Source of the DNA: Monomorium pharaonis
Lineage: Eukaryota; Arthropoda; Insecta; Hymenoptera; Formicidae
Assembly: GCF_013373865.1 (NCBI RefSeq)
Contig: NC_050472.1
Span: 22,725,136-22,789,135, forward strand
Direction of reading: 5' to 3'
DNA: 64,000 nt
Each line of letters begins with the position of its first letter. The stretch's first letter is position 1. Of the stretch, positions 35,445 to 48,097 are shown one piece after another. Made by a program: the position numbers and the translations under genes. The notes below the pieces were generated by a model. The model was not told the origin of the DNA. It did not search any database and saw only the letters and a list, made by a program, of their open reading frames with translations.

Positions 35445-36858
35445 GAACCGTCAATCTTCTTTTTACAGCCCCAGTGCTGTGGTGTGCATACTTTATGGTC
35501 GGCCAATAAAACACGATTTTCGCGAGGACGTGAAGTATAATCGGCCGGTGCGCGCAGTGCGTCGCGCTTTAGATCGCGCGGTAGTAAAGAGAATACGCGA
35601 ACGTCGGCATGCATAATTGCGTTAGCCGCGGCAGCGGGGTCCCGGGATCTTTCAGCCTGTTTTGAATTCATGGGCGCCGTTCGGTCGTACTCCTACACCG
35701 TATTCGGAGACCCGACCCGCCGCGGCTCTTTTCCCCTATTACGCGTGTCACGAGGGGGAAGATTCCCCCCCCCCTCCCCTTCTCTTTCTCTCTCTCTCGT
35801 GTTCCGCCGAATCCCGTGCGGGTTACCAGAGATTTATACGAATCAAGATACTCCGGCGTGATTGCGAGAACCCTGAATCTGCGAAGATATATCTTTCAGG
35901 TGCGAAGAAGTACGTTAGAATACGTAGGGAGGAGGGAGAAAGGGGGATTCCTTCTCGCGGCGGAGGTCTCTCGGAAAACGAACTCTTCGCCTTGATCCCC
36001 CTGTCGGGTTACGGATTCGCATTTTCTGACGGACAGGCTTCGGGCGGCCGCGCGTAAAAACCTTTAAGTGCATCCCGACAAGCGGCTCCCCCCCCCCCCT
36101 CCCCCGCTCGATAGTGCGAGCCACTCGAAATTTGGATTCGCGAAGGGTGTATATATCTAGGACGTAGATTCCGGTCGGGAAATCAGTTTCTCAACGACAC
36201 GGAGAGATCACAGCGATATGCGGGATGTAGCGATATACTAATCTACGGTCGCGTTAATACTTAACGAACTAGTTTCAAAGTGGTGTTTGCAGCGTAATGT
36301 CTTCAGTACACTTTGATCAAACAGCTGCTCGCTCACGTTGTACGCGCGAGATTAAGAGATCTTTCACTATTTTATTGCTATTTCATCATTAAAATTGAAA
36401 ACAAAAATATTAAAATAAAAAACGTTTAATTATAATTGAAACAAATTAACAATTTAATGGAAACATTCGTATTATGCTAAGCTGTGACCGTATATTGTAT
36501 TGTATATTGTATTCGTACAGTACATAGGAAGATTATATGAGACATAAAATTATAAACAGATCAATTCTGCCTCGAATTATATTCTGTATCTATAATTCTG
36601 TTACGATCGCAGCAGGTTTAAAAGGTAGATATTTTATAAATTAAAATACGATACAATATGTAAAAATAGTAGCGTGTTTTATTTAACTAAATTATTTTTA
36701 AAAGTATTTTGAAAACAATATTATAAGTAATTTCTTATTAAATTTTGTGTTCTATTCTATTTTCTTAATTATTATTTCCGTTTAGTCCGATTAGATTTTA
36801 TTATCAATGGAAAAAATGTCCAGTATTTTAAACTTTGAAATATAGTAACTCTATACTA
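35445..36858. other. GC island (35450-36250), then AT-rich intronic DNA
   Basis: Contains poly-C runs at about 35766-35779 and 36090-36105 and overlapping Arg/Ser-rich frames on both strands. No exon supported. Confidence 0.4.
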
Positions 36859-37003
36859 AGGGGGCCTAAACACAATGCCAGGCAACAGGCAATAGGAACA
36901 GGAATAATGAAAGAGAGAAAGAGAGAAAGGATCTTCTCTCTTTCTCTCTTTCTTTATTTCTTATTCCTATTGCCTGCTGCCTGGCATTGTGTGATGGCCT
37001 TAA
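36859..37003. mobile_element. 145-bp foldback element with arms of about 70 bp
   Basis: The left arm reads GGGGCCTAAACACAATGCCA, then GGCAACAGGCAATAGGAA, then GA-rich sequence. The right arm is its complement (TTCCTATTGCCTGCTGCC, then TGGCATTGTGTGATGGCC) with few mismatches, and the turn is near 36931. It would form a near-continuous hairpin if transcribed with the Beat intron. A palindromic MITE is likely; a hairpin-RNA source is possible. Confidence 0.75.
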
Positions 37004-38780
37004 AGAAAAGTAGGTTTAAAGCTACTTATAATGGAGGGGATGCCCGAAATACTTTCTGCGTTTACCACATAGTGGCGTTTCTTTCCCGTACATAAAATTC
37101 AGCGTAAAGGCAATATAAAGCAAAGAATATGTCTCTGCTCTATCGCTTCTCGGCTCTATTGAGCTAAGATCAAATGTGTAGTATCTGTTCTTATCAGCTT
37201 AATATCTGATACAATCCCCATAGGGGATTCAGAATATTAAACTGATTTTTGGACCAAGGCGAATGTATGGGGCTTGCTCCAACTTTGCTACGGGTTAACC
37301 CGATATTGCAGTGTTTTCGGGTTTAGCCCTATAATCTATTTCAAAAATAAAAATATTACAGATTATGAAGAACGATTCCGACATAGTCCATGATGTACAT
37401 ACATTCGCGCTATCAATAATATTCTAAATTAATCTTTAAACTATTATTTAACTTTACTGAATTTTTCTTGTAATACAACATTAAAAATAATAATTTTAGG
37501 ATAACTTATTTACTAGATATTAATTTATTTTCCAAGAAACATGCAGAAAAGGAATCTTGTGGGATAAATATTTTTATAATCTATTATACATACACACATA
37601 CATATATATACATATATATACACATTTATGCACAATTTTTAGCAAAATTATAATTTTATAAAGAGTGTTTTCCACGAATAATGTTTATAATCTGTTAGCA
37701 TCCGTTTATTATCCGTTTAAATGTAGAATTCAATTAATCAAAGAAATAATTACTAAAAATATAAACAATGTTTCAGACTGCTGACGTTATATTTCAATCA
37801 CAAACGTTAAAGCAAATTTATAGAATTAATAAAGGGAATTATGATGATTTTTTTATCATCAAAAAACTAATCGTCTTATGCAGTAAATAAATAATCAAAA
37901 AGTTAACTGATTCCTTTATATTTCGCTTTTCAATCAATTCAAAGCAATTTTTACTTTGTTTAAAACTAAAAAAAAATGTAATTGCCTAGACAATTAATAC
38001 TAAAATATTTTAATTAAATCTGAAATTAAAAACTTTGTTAGATATAATCGAACTAATTAAAAAAGACTGTATATGACGTATCATCAATATTATCACATAA
38101 GATGTATTTAAAATTTACATTTAATTAAACATAAAATTTCTTTATATCGATGTAGAAGAATTAATTAAATGATTGCATTTAAGAAGAGCAGTGCATGATT
38201 TATCTCTTTACATGAAACATATTCAAACATTTGTAAGAACAACCTTAGTCTGTTAGTAGCTTCTGCCGAGAGTCGTCGAGTAAATAGCCCGAATGGGACT
38301 CGTCTCAGTAAATATGTCTCCCGATACGTCACGGAGCTTTCGCGTTATACGGCATCATTTATAAGATGAAGAAGACAGTTATGGCACAGCGGAGTAGTGA
38401 TAAATAAGTCCGAGGCGTCTTGCGCGAGTTTCAGCTCGAAGGAATAAAATCAGACTGACGTATGCAATGAATACTTGCGTGTTTGTGATTACACGTACGT
38501 ACGTTAATTACTCCATCACAATAGCCTGCAAACGCTGGAACTGTCGACACGATTGAAAGACAACTCTATGTGCAACAGTAAACACAATACGACGAATCCA
38601 TCGTTCTTCGATAAATCACTAGTTACCCGAGAACGTCGAATGTACGCAATTTTTTTGTTCTCGTTGCAGGAAAAGTTCTTACGGACTGTAATACGGCAAG
38701 ACAGTATAAAGGGGCAATAAAAACGGAGACGTCACGGCAACAGACAAACGATCGTCGCTATTACCATTGGCTGTCGTAAA
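37004..38780. other. AT-rich intronic stretch
   Basis: No exon. A perfect 12-bp palindrome CGGGTTAACCCG lies at 37291-37302, and AATCCCC-ATA-GGGGATT lies nearby at about 37213-37229. Confidence 0.5.
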
Positions 38781-41700
38781 CGCGCGAGGTGGACGCGCGC
38801 GTCCGCGGTATATTAATGCATTCCGCCGCTCTATTTATGATCCACTTCCACCCCAGGAGTCGTTTACTTTCAATTCTCGGGTGTTCGATTAATTTTCGTA
38901 TCGATGGCGCCCGGGAGCTTGCCGCCGTCACGCGCTACCGTGAAATTTATAGCTCACAGATTTCGCGAACTTCGCCTCGGGCTATGACCATCGCGATCGC
39001 AGAAAAATCGGTATGCCCGACGCGATGCGTCGAACGAACGGGATATTTAAAAGCGGGTGGCTCACGAGCTATTTGCACCGGGGGTCGCGGGTACGCCCAG
39101 AGGCGCGATACGTATAACCCCGGCGAAATAACGGCGATTAAACTTTATGGGATCGCGAAAAGTGCCGAGGGCGTCTCTCTCACTTTTGGCCGGACACGGA
39201 AACCTGAAGCTGATTGCGGAATGCGGCATTGCGCGCGGACACAGTCCGATCGTTATTAATACCATGAACTGTTCCGTTTCTGAAATATGGCTTGCACCCT
39301 CGTTCGCGCGTACCGTGACAGCGAATCCGATGGAATGGAGTCGGTAGATTCGGAATGGAGTAAGGAACGAACACATACGATCGATATTTCCCACACCCCG
39401 TGGAATATTCCGCGTATGTGCGCGACGTACACATAGAGTTAAATTTGCATTTATATTCTACAAAAGACTGATTTTATACTGCTACCTTTACTGGATTTGC
39501 CGCGATTAAATGGACGAAGCTTAACGAGCGAAATGGGAAACGTATAACTGATGAGATTCCTATAACGATAATGAAAGCAGCAAATGATCTCGATGTCCGG
39601 CAAAAAATAATATCATATACGGCTCTTAGCCGGGAAAACTTCACCTAATCTTTTCGATACGTCAAACGGTTCTTTTCTTTCGCAACCTACGTCGAGATCC
39701 TAGGGAGACTTGGATTTTCACAGATGCGGGCGGTTATCCACTCTGGGTTCCCGTGTATGTCCATCGATCCGGATGTCGTCATCGTTCCGGGCAGACACAC
39801 ATTCCCCACCGTGGATATTATTCGCTCCATCATAGATATGTGGATACGCGTGTCACAGTGTGTGCGGAAACGTATTCCCGTGCATCATCTCCGGGATATA
39901 GCCCAACTGTCGCCCGCGAATCATACGACGGTGCTTGTCATCGCGACCCATCCGGTGTAACCTACTTTTCCAGCCGGAATTCTTTCCTCCTCAAATGCAG
40001 CAGGCGTAAAGTATTAACCAACGGCGAGGGTGGCAACGACGATGGCAAAGGATAGATCTGGAGGTTCGATCGAGGTGATAGTAGCGCAGCTATTGCCAGA
40101 AGACAGCAGCTTAAAGAGCTCGACGTTTATAAAACTAGATAAAAATTAACACAAGAAAATATATAAACGATAAGAAACAAATGTCGTATTGATTACCATG
40201 TATATGCCACATGCGAAATAACTGTTTAATCTGTTAAGCAAAAGTATGCCATGTGATATATCTTCTAATAATTCGAGAATGATTTGTTGCTCGAGTGCGC
40301 CTTCCTGAAATTACGTAAGACACGCGCGCGCGCGCGCGCATGCTATATTGAGAACAAAAGTCGGGGAGTTCCAAACTTATATTAAAACAATAAAAACGGA
40401 GGACACGTTGCGTCATCGGAACTCGGTGCCGAAGGTATTCCTATACGTGACCACGTCGCGATTTAGCGTGCGACCTAGAACGAACAGTCGCAGATGTTAC
40501 GTAGCCGATATACGTTTGTGACATTCTGATGCGCGAAAGAACAGCGAGATCGATTTGATCGATATACCGCGTCGCAGAAGAGAGGGGAAACAACAGCACG
40601 CGCGGACTTCCTGTTTCTTCTTTTCCTGTCTCGATATTCCTCTCCCGAAGTCGCGTTTTTCTTTCTCCCCGTCCCAACCCTCTTCCTCCCTTTCTCGTAG
40701 CCTTCCTCGAAAAATTACGAGTACGTGTAACTCGGTTGCGATGTGTAACGCGTCGTTGGCCCGATACCGGAAAAGGCATTCCGGGCCATTGGCCACGACG
40801 GGGCTTAAGCGACGTTCTATCTTTCGTCGGTGTGTGTGTCACTGGTGCTTTATACTCCATGGCGATTGAGCCCCCGAGGGGGCCCTTGTCTCTCTCGTTG
40901 GTCTCCTCCTTTGCCGCGCGCTATCTCGCGTTACGCTCTCAGGGGCTCAGCCACCTCTCCTTTTCTTCATTCGTCTGCCCTCCGTCCTTCCACCCAGTTT
41001 CTGTGTCCTCGTCTCCCGTCTCGCGACTTCAAAGCTTTCCCCGGTCTTCCTTGCAATAAGATCGTCGGTTTACAGTAGACACTGCGAGACAAAAGCCTTG
41101 TCTTCCTTAACTATTCCGCGTTCCGCTTTCGATCCGTCCCCGTTCTTCTCCCACCATTTCGCATTTCCACCAACGTTCACCGCGTTCATCCCTCTACTCA
41201 TTCGGTATCCGTTTGATTGCCGTGCGAAAGGAATGTTGCGTTACAGAGAATGGAAATAAAGCTGATTCAAAGATGAGCCATGAGAACGAAACAATGCACG
41301 AAAGCCTTCCTTTTGAGACATGACGAATGAGTCGGATGGGATGCACGCGTGGCGCACAGTATGACGCGACAGCGAGATACCCGGCGGTCCTCGTGAATGT
41401 CAGATTCCTCGGGGCCACTCCGGGGAGCCAGAAGCGCGTGTTACACCGGCACGGTCTTTCGCGCAATTAGCCACGCGCCCGTGCATTAACGTACAGATTT
41501 ATGGAGGTAATTAATGCTCCCGTATGCGAATTATTGCATCCTATTTGATACCCGATTTGCCGGCGGTGCAGCCCAATTTCTGCACGGCATGCTTTCAACG
41601 ATCTCTCCGAGGAGCGCACGAAAATTTCAACTTATTCATTTTCCATATAACGGAAACACCGAAGCGTAGAGCCAGCAGTTGGTGGCAGAGTCAGTTATTG

Positions 41701-41800
41701 CGCCAATCAGTACTCGGGCGCGAAGGCTATTTCGGTCGGGTTTATTTACTGCGATCGACTCGCGCGGAGTTTATCGAAACATACGATTATCCCCTTTAAT
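38781..41800. other. 3-kb GC/CpG-rich block in the Beat intron
   Basis: Many overlapping frames, up to 156 codons on the plus strand (38789-39259) and 139 on the minus strand (40441-40860). All lack recognisable domains. A CG run lies at 40323-40339. Could be regulatory or an unannotated non-coding transcript. Confidence 0.4.
40323..40339. repeat. (CG)n run
   Basis: Eight CG units with Z-DNA potential. Confidence 0.9.
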
Positions 41801-42463
41801 TGGAAACGTATTATACCTCATACATATGTCAATAACACTTTCTTGCGTTAGTTCTGTGATAATGGTAATATGGTAAATTATAAAATGTGTTTATATTAGT
41901 GATTTCACAACAAGCATGGATGTAACGAGGAATTCACGTAATATAAATATAAGGTAATAATCTAATTAGCAAAAGCATAAAAAAACTCAGTCGGTGAACT
42001 TTTCAAAGCTTCCATATGTAGGTTACGGAGGAGACGCAAAACTGAACTGTGGAGAAATTGATCGACTCTCGTAACTACGCTAATGTGATGATCGTGATAT
42101 AATTTACATGCAGTGCATGCATAGTATAATGACCAGTACGCTGCAACAGGCGGAGACAATCCGCAGTTACCACGATATTACGTTGACTTGATGTATTCAT
42201 GAATCGTATTAACTACTGTCGCTTATGATGCAGAATGTGAAGAAGAAAAAGTCGAGCAATTTTTAATGACGTTGAAATAATCACGTAATGCGACAAAATT
42301 GAGTATTCTTGAAGGAATGCTTAATTATGCGACTTTCGATATATTTCGCGTGCGAGACTTACTAGCGAAGAAATAATATATTATTCGAAACGGAAAATTA
42401 AAGAAGTCCACGTGCTTTGAGAGTGCGGGACGCCAGCTGTAAGCTTTCTTGAGCAAAGGATAA

Positions 42464-42466
<3 letters not shown>

Positions 42467-42544
<78 letters not shown>

Positions 42545-42546
42545 AG
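42467..42546 (+). repeat. (GA)37 microsatellite, longest in the window
   Basis: 74 bp of uninterrupted GA (42467-42540) plus AGAGAG. A pure polypurine strand on plus, polypyrimidine on the Beat sense strand. Confidence 0.97.
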
Positions 42547-43770
42547 GATTATGTTACGCCAAAGACGACGCTAAAGTCGGTATTAGTTTGTCGTCTGTAT
42601 GTGTGTGTATGTGTATGTGTGAGCACAACTCCTAGTAAATTCAGCATGTTCTGCTGAGCTTGGGAAATCTGCGAAACGGTGACCCCTTCGCCATCTTGGA
42701 AAATTATACGGCAGTCGAAAATCTTCGCTAAATTTAACTCCACAAAATATTATCCTTCCAACGAGCATCGTTCAGGCACACGTTCGTGCCCGCCCCCGCC
42801 ACGTTGATCGTAACGGCACAATCTGCATTCGCAATAGCCCGAACGCCTTCTACGTTCGTGTAACGAAGCGAACGGTTTACATCAGAATGTTACAGCGCCG
42901 GGCGCAACGGGGATTCGGATTCTCGTCTTCGGCTCCGGATAAATTCCGCGCGATTTCAAGCAAGAGCTCGTGCGGGGTGTTCGATGTAATTCTGACGACT
43001 TCTCCCTCCCCCTCCCCCCCCCCGACTTTCTTTGGACTTTTTAACGCGAGAAAGCAGCGAAGATTTATGCGGCAGTTAAAAATCCTCCGTATAAATATAT
43101 TACCGCCCGAGCAAATTTCCCGAGTGTACATTAATCTGAATTTTTGTCCGTGTGACCTTCCTATAATACGTAATCTACAGATGCACTTCATCATATAATT
43201 CTTCGTTCGCACGGCGAATACGGATAAATTTTTCAGATTGCGCCAGCAGAACTAACTTTGCGCGTTAAACAGAACGCAATTCTGCATGATAAATTTATGT
43301 TTATACAGTCAAATAGCATACAGTATAAATAGTGCTCAACATGCTAAATTTCAATCTTCGTTAATAATTTCTACATTCAAAACGTTTCAGCAATTAACGT
43401 GCAATCTGATCGCTTGAATTGATTCAATTTATTTTATATATGGGCAACTTCACTACGTCGACTGTCTCGCTACAGCTGTCTTAAGCCTTCCTGGATGTTG
43501 TGCTCGGTACTCGGACGACGAACTAGTATTAGCCGCCAGTCACCAACCTGAGAGTAGATACGGTGCATTTCGGTTAAACTCGGCAGAGCACCCAGCGACT
43601 GGCTAAGCTTTCCGATAAACTCGTCAGCCGTTTGAATCGACTGTACGGTATCAGCTTCAATTTACCGTCGGCTGTAGCACACAGTTCCTTTCAGCAAAGG
43701 TGGACAAGCATCTCACGCGCTCGTATGCACTGCACCACTACAGGAGAAACGAAACTGGCGGTTTTGCAAA

Positions 43771-43793
43771 TGTGTGCGCGCGCGCGTGTGTGT
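43771..43793. repeat. Alternating TG/CG tract
   Basis: TGTGTG, then a CG run, then TGTGTGT: a continuous purine/pyrimidine alternation, Z-DNA prone. Confidence 0.9.
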
Positions 43794-44409
43794 CCGTATG
43801 TCTGCGTACATTGATGTGCACGTGTCAAGTATACGCGCGTGTGCGCCGCGTCGTCGTTACGAAGGGACGCTTTATTAGACTGTGCAGGTCTGAAGCTCGG
43901 TCACGGGGTTGACGAGGAACGAAGTGGATGCGGAAACACGGGCGGAGGGAAAGAGCGTGTACGAGCGGATGGAAACGAGGGAGATTGAAAGGGAGCGAAA
44001 CGTGTGCGGAACACAAGCGGCCGGCCGGGATCGGGTCAGGGAATAGGGGACGACAGGAGGAGGTGTGCCGGGAATTGATGAAGCGGCGAAGAACGGAGCG
44101 CGCGGAGAATCGGTGGTTTTAGATGAGAAGGCCGTTAGACGGGACAAACCGGGAGGGACCGTCCAGGGTCGATGTCTCTTCGAAAGGACCTTCCTGGATG
44201 AAAACAATGGGCCCCCGCGCGTGCATATCTATCGGCTCCCATTACGACGGCGATGACGATCGTGACGATGTGACGCCGAGTGTACCTGCTTGTTTATTGA
44301 TGATTCGTTAAGTGGCCGCTCCATCTCTTTCTCACATCCGTTTTCTCCGCCTCTCTCTTATTATCCGCTTCTCATCTCTAGTAATCTAACCTCGTGTCTC
44401 TCACCCTCC

Positions 44410-44429
44410 CTCTCTCTCTCTCTCTCTCT
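44410..44429 (+). repeat. (CT)n microsatellite
   Basis: Ten CT units. Confidence 0.95.
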
Positions 44430-44882
44430 GCCTCATCACGATCGTTTAATGGAAGTCGACGGGGCCGAAGCCTCGAGGGTAGGCCGCACGAAGCTAGATA
44501 TGGTTTTCCTCGGTGTTATTGGCCGATAATCCGACGGATATCGACGGACGTGGAATTATACGGGTGTATATGTGTATACAGTGTGCACCCCGCAGTGATA
44601 TAGAGCGGTATAACGTCGGATACACCGCCGGCTGCAACGCCGCAACGGAACGGCACTGGCAGCGAAACGTCAAACGAGAACCGGAGCGCTCGCCATTCTA
44701 CGGTGACCGTGTCCCACCAGGCTGCACGTCCGCGCGAATTAAACTTAACCACAATTAGCAGGACTCAGGGCTTCGTTCGGCGGCGCATATAACCGCGTGT
44801 AAATTGTAATAGCAACCCGACACCGCCAGCATCCGTCGGGCCGGCGCGACGTCGCGCTAACGCGCGTGCGATATGGTCGCGC

Positions 44883-44907
44883 GTGTGTGTGTGTGTGTGT
44901 GTGTGTG
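44883..44907 (+). repeat. (GT)n microsatellite
   Basis: Twelve GT units. Confidence 0.95.
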
Positions 44908-45579
44908 CATGCTCTGCTATGACACGGAGTATAACACGTATGTACGCCGAGATCGCGGACGTTGAATACAAGATCGGACGAATCTATCGATCTACACGGT
45001 CAACAAGCTCCGCCGCCGTCGTCGGCTAGGAAAGTCGATGAACCGAACGCCGTGCAACGATGTACAAAGGACGACCCGATAACTTATGTGCGAATCCCCT
45101 TTGATCCATGTAAATCGAGATTCAATCATCTTTCCGCACTCAATTTTCATTTCCTATATAAGAAGATCTGGGTCATGCCGATTGCGCATGATGGGTGATG
45201 TATAAAAGAATTAATTCTGCGTTTTTATTAATCGTCGCACAATCGAGAGATTCGCAAAGTCTTTCATACGTTTATATAAATATAAGTACAATATATGTAA
45301 ATAGAACTAAATAAAACAAATGGTGTAAACCAATGATACAAATACGTCGAAGAAACGAGAAATAATTAATTATAAATTTTCTATTTGTCCGTTAAACTCG
45401 CATATTTTTTATTCCTTATTCTTTATTTATTGTTTCAAAAAATATGATTCTTTATTATTTTCTGTGCTTTAGTTTTCTAGGTAAATTGCAGAAATTTTCA
45501 CCTCTCAGGTATCTTGCGATTTGATAACAGCTTCAACAGTGTAGAACATGATTTGAGTATATATCTACATGTTAGATAG

Positions 45580-45607
45580 TCAATATCTTATATATATAAG
45601 ATATTGA
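45580..45607. repeat. Perfect 28-bp palindrome
   Basis: TCAATATCTTATAT joined directly to ATATAAGATATTGA. Perfect two-fold symmetry with no spacer, A/T rich. Confidence 0.9.
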
Positions 45608-48026
45608 GTTTATATATATTGTTATGTAGATGAGAATTGCAATTTCAATATATATCCATATAAATATATATTCTGACTGTATGAATATGAATGTATAAAA
45701 AAGGCGAAGAGCTGCTTTACATAAACTATCTGTTTTCGTACTTAAACAAATAAACGTAGGAATGTTCTTGTGCATGAAAACAAAAGATGTTAAACCGTGT
45801 TACTCGTTCTTTTCATACATGAAAATGAGAAATGTTAACCCTTTGAAGCGCGGTGTGTTTACAATACGCAACCAACTTTTTTAATCCCTTTCTGCCCTCA
45901 ATCTGCTTGGTCTTTTACTTTACTTTTCTGTATATTCACTGGCTACTAACAAATGTGTAAAGAGTTCCGCTATACTTGTGCGTACTGTAGAAAATAACGA
46001 TTGTTTGTATTATTTCAGTAACATAAGATTTAGAATGCATAATTTGTGTGTAACCGAATAATAAATATATTAAATTCTCTTTTTTAGTTCATTATACGCA
46101 TTTTATTACATATTAGTAAATGCAGAGCAAAGCAATTTGATCATTAAATTTTTTCAGTTAAAATAAATTGTTCAATGTTCTAATGTGATTTCTTCATTAG
46201 GTAAAATTTCTTTCATCTTTTCTTTTGTAATAACAAATTAGGTCTATTAAATCTATGAAACAGAATTAAATCTATGATAAAAATTTTCAATATATTCTGT
46301 AAATGGAATTTCTTTTATTAAAAAAATACTCTTCTCTGTATCTTGTTTCAATTATTAAAATTAATTTAATTTTTGTTATTATAAACAAGAATTTTATAAT
46401 AACAAAATTTCGACTTTCATTTCATTTTTAATGCCAAAAAACTTTAGAATGATCTATATTATAGTTGATGTCATATACTATCAGTTGGAATAATCACATA
46501 ATTGCGTAAAGCATTTTATTGTGCTTAATTTACATAAATTCTATTTTTAAATTTATTTCTATGAATTTATATTTTTCTCAAATAATATCTCCAAACGGGA
46601 AAATACGCATGCTAATATCGGTTGCAATTATAAAGATGTACAAATGCCCATTTGCATGAAAATAACATTTACGGAATCTAAATTTCTGATCGATATTCCG
46701 CCGATTCCATCAATATTTACGATATATACTGATCACGATTCAGTATCCGCTGCGTATCTAATTTCCGTTATATATTCGTAGCCTGTAGCAATAACTTTCG
46801 CGTGATATCTATGTTACGCAGCCGTCGCCGTAGCACCATTTACAAAACATTAATTGATTGGTAGCAAGTCATAAATTTCATGCTAATGATATCCAGAGTG
46901 CATTTCATTTCTCTATTCCATTGCTTATAATATTACAAGTGCACTAGCGTAACAAAATTGATAGTGTTATTTACTAAAATATCTAACTTATGCACTTAAA
47001 CACTATTAACGTATAATAATGGCATACGATTATAATATAATTAGAAACTATTTTTCTAAACAAAAAAAAGAAATTTTAAAAGTATCTATAGAGAAGAATA
47101 TGTGCGCGAATTGCTTTAACATCTTTGAATTTTGAAACCCGATTAATACTTCAGTATTAAAATGGAGAGACAATTTACTTTTTGATGGACTAATGAAATT
47201 ATACGATAAAATTATACGATTGAATTATATTGAGGCAGAATTATCTCATCTTATCTATTAGTAATAAATTCTTGAAACTTTGGCTATCTTGGAATAACCG
47301 ATACAATTTAGTACTTCGCATACAGATCACGTGCATATAGTTTCAAAACTTTAGAGGCTTTTACGACTAGTACTCTGGGCACTCCCGGAAAATTATCTTA
47401 AAAAGTCTTCTGCATACATACATATACACACACAACTTATTCCTATAATAATTTTACCCAATTCCAGAGTACTTCATATTTGCGAATTTCAGATTATGTG
47501 AATAAAATGCACAGCAAACTTTTTTATTTTTTGAATAATGTTTGTGTTAAAATATTCATTATTATCGGTAGAAGTAAGCAAATGTTATGAAAATGTACGC
47601 ACAAAAAAGGTATCAATCTGCACATATTTCGATAAAAACGTTATAGTTAACCCCGGTGACTTTACTCTGTGTGTTTCAAATATAATGACATTTACTTTAG
47701 TTTGTTACATATTACAAAGAAATATACACATTTTTGTAATATATAATAAAACTTGTAATATATAAACATAAATTATTGTGTGATAAATTTATAAAATTAT
47801 CAAAAAAGAATAAATAAAAAGAAATTGTGATGATGAATAAGACAATGCAAATCTTAGCGTCCTATACTTGGATCTTCTCATGTGTCAGGTCTTAATCTTC
47901 ACTAAAATAAGAAAGTAGACATCTTCTAAAGGAAAAAAAATTCCACGGTCTTTGCACCAGGTAAAAGCTCACAATCGTCTCATTCGTAGTCGTAGGTTGC
48001 GGAGGTTTTCATTATCTTTCGGATAG

Positions 48027-48030
<4 letters not shown>
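45608..48030. other. AT-rich intronic stretch; mixed-complexity block at 46580-46920
   Basis: No exon. The 46580-46920 block differs from its simple-sequence surroundings and carries a perfect POU octamer ATTTGCAT (46650-46657) and TAATTGATTGG-type homeodomain sites, making it a candidate neuronal enhancer. Near 45837 TTAACCCTTTGAAG resembles a TTAA-element end. A short duplication of AATTATACGAT lies near 47198-47224. Confidence 0.4.

Positions 48031-48090
<60 letters not shown>
48031..48090 (+). repeat. (CT)30 microsatellite
   Basis: 60 bp of uninterrupted CT, then CACTCTCTCG-type degenerate repeats to about 48110. Confidence 0.97.

Positions 48091-48097
<7 letters not shown>

Larger units (their letters stand above)
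41801..45570. other. Intronic sequence with GC-rich blocks at 42750-43060 and 43470-45060
   Basis: No exon recognised. Overlapping Arg-rich frames only. A C-rich run lies at 43003-43023, a TG/CG alternating tract at 43771-43793, and several microsatellites are listed separately. Confidence 0.4.

Noticed and set aside
38789..39259. 156-codon plus-strand frame
   Set aside because: Non-ATG start, compositional artefact of the GC-rich block, with overlapping frames on the opposite strand.
39724..39960. ATG frame of 78 codons preceded by TTTTCACAG
   Set aside because: The acceptor-like context and readable frame are suggestive, but no domain is recognisable and an overlapping frame is equally open.
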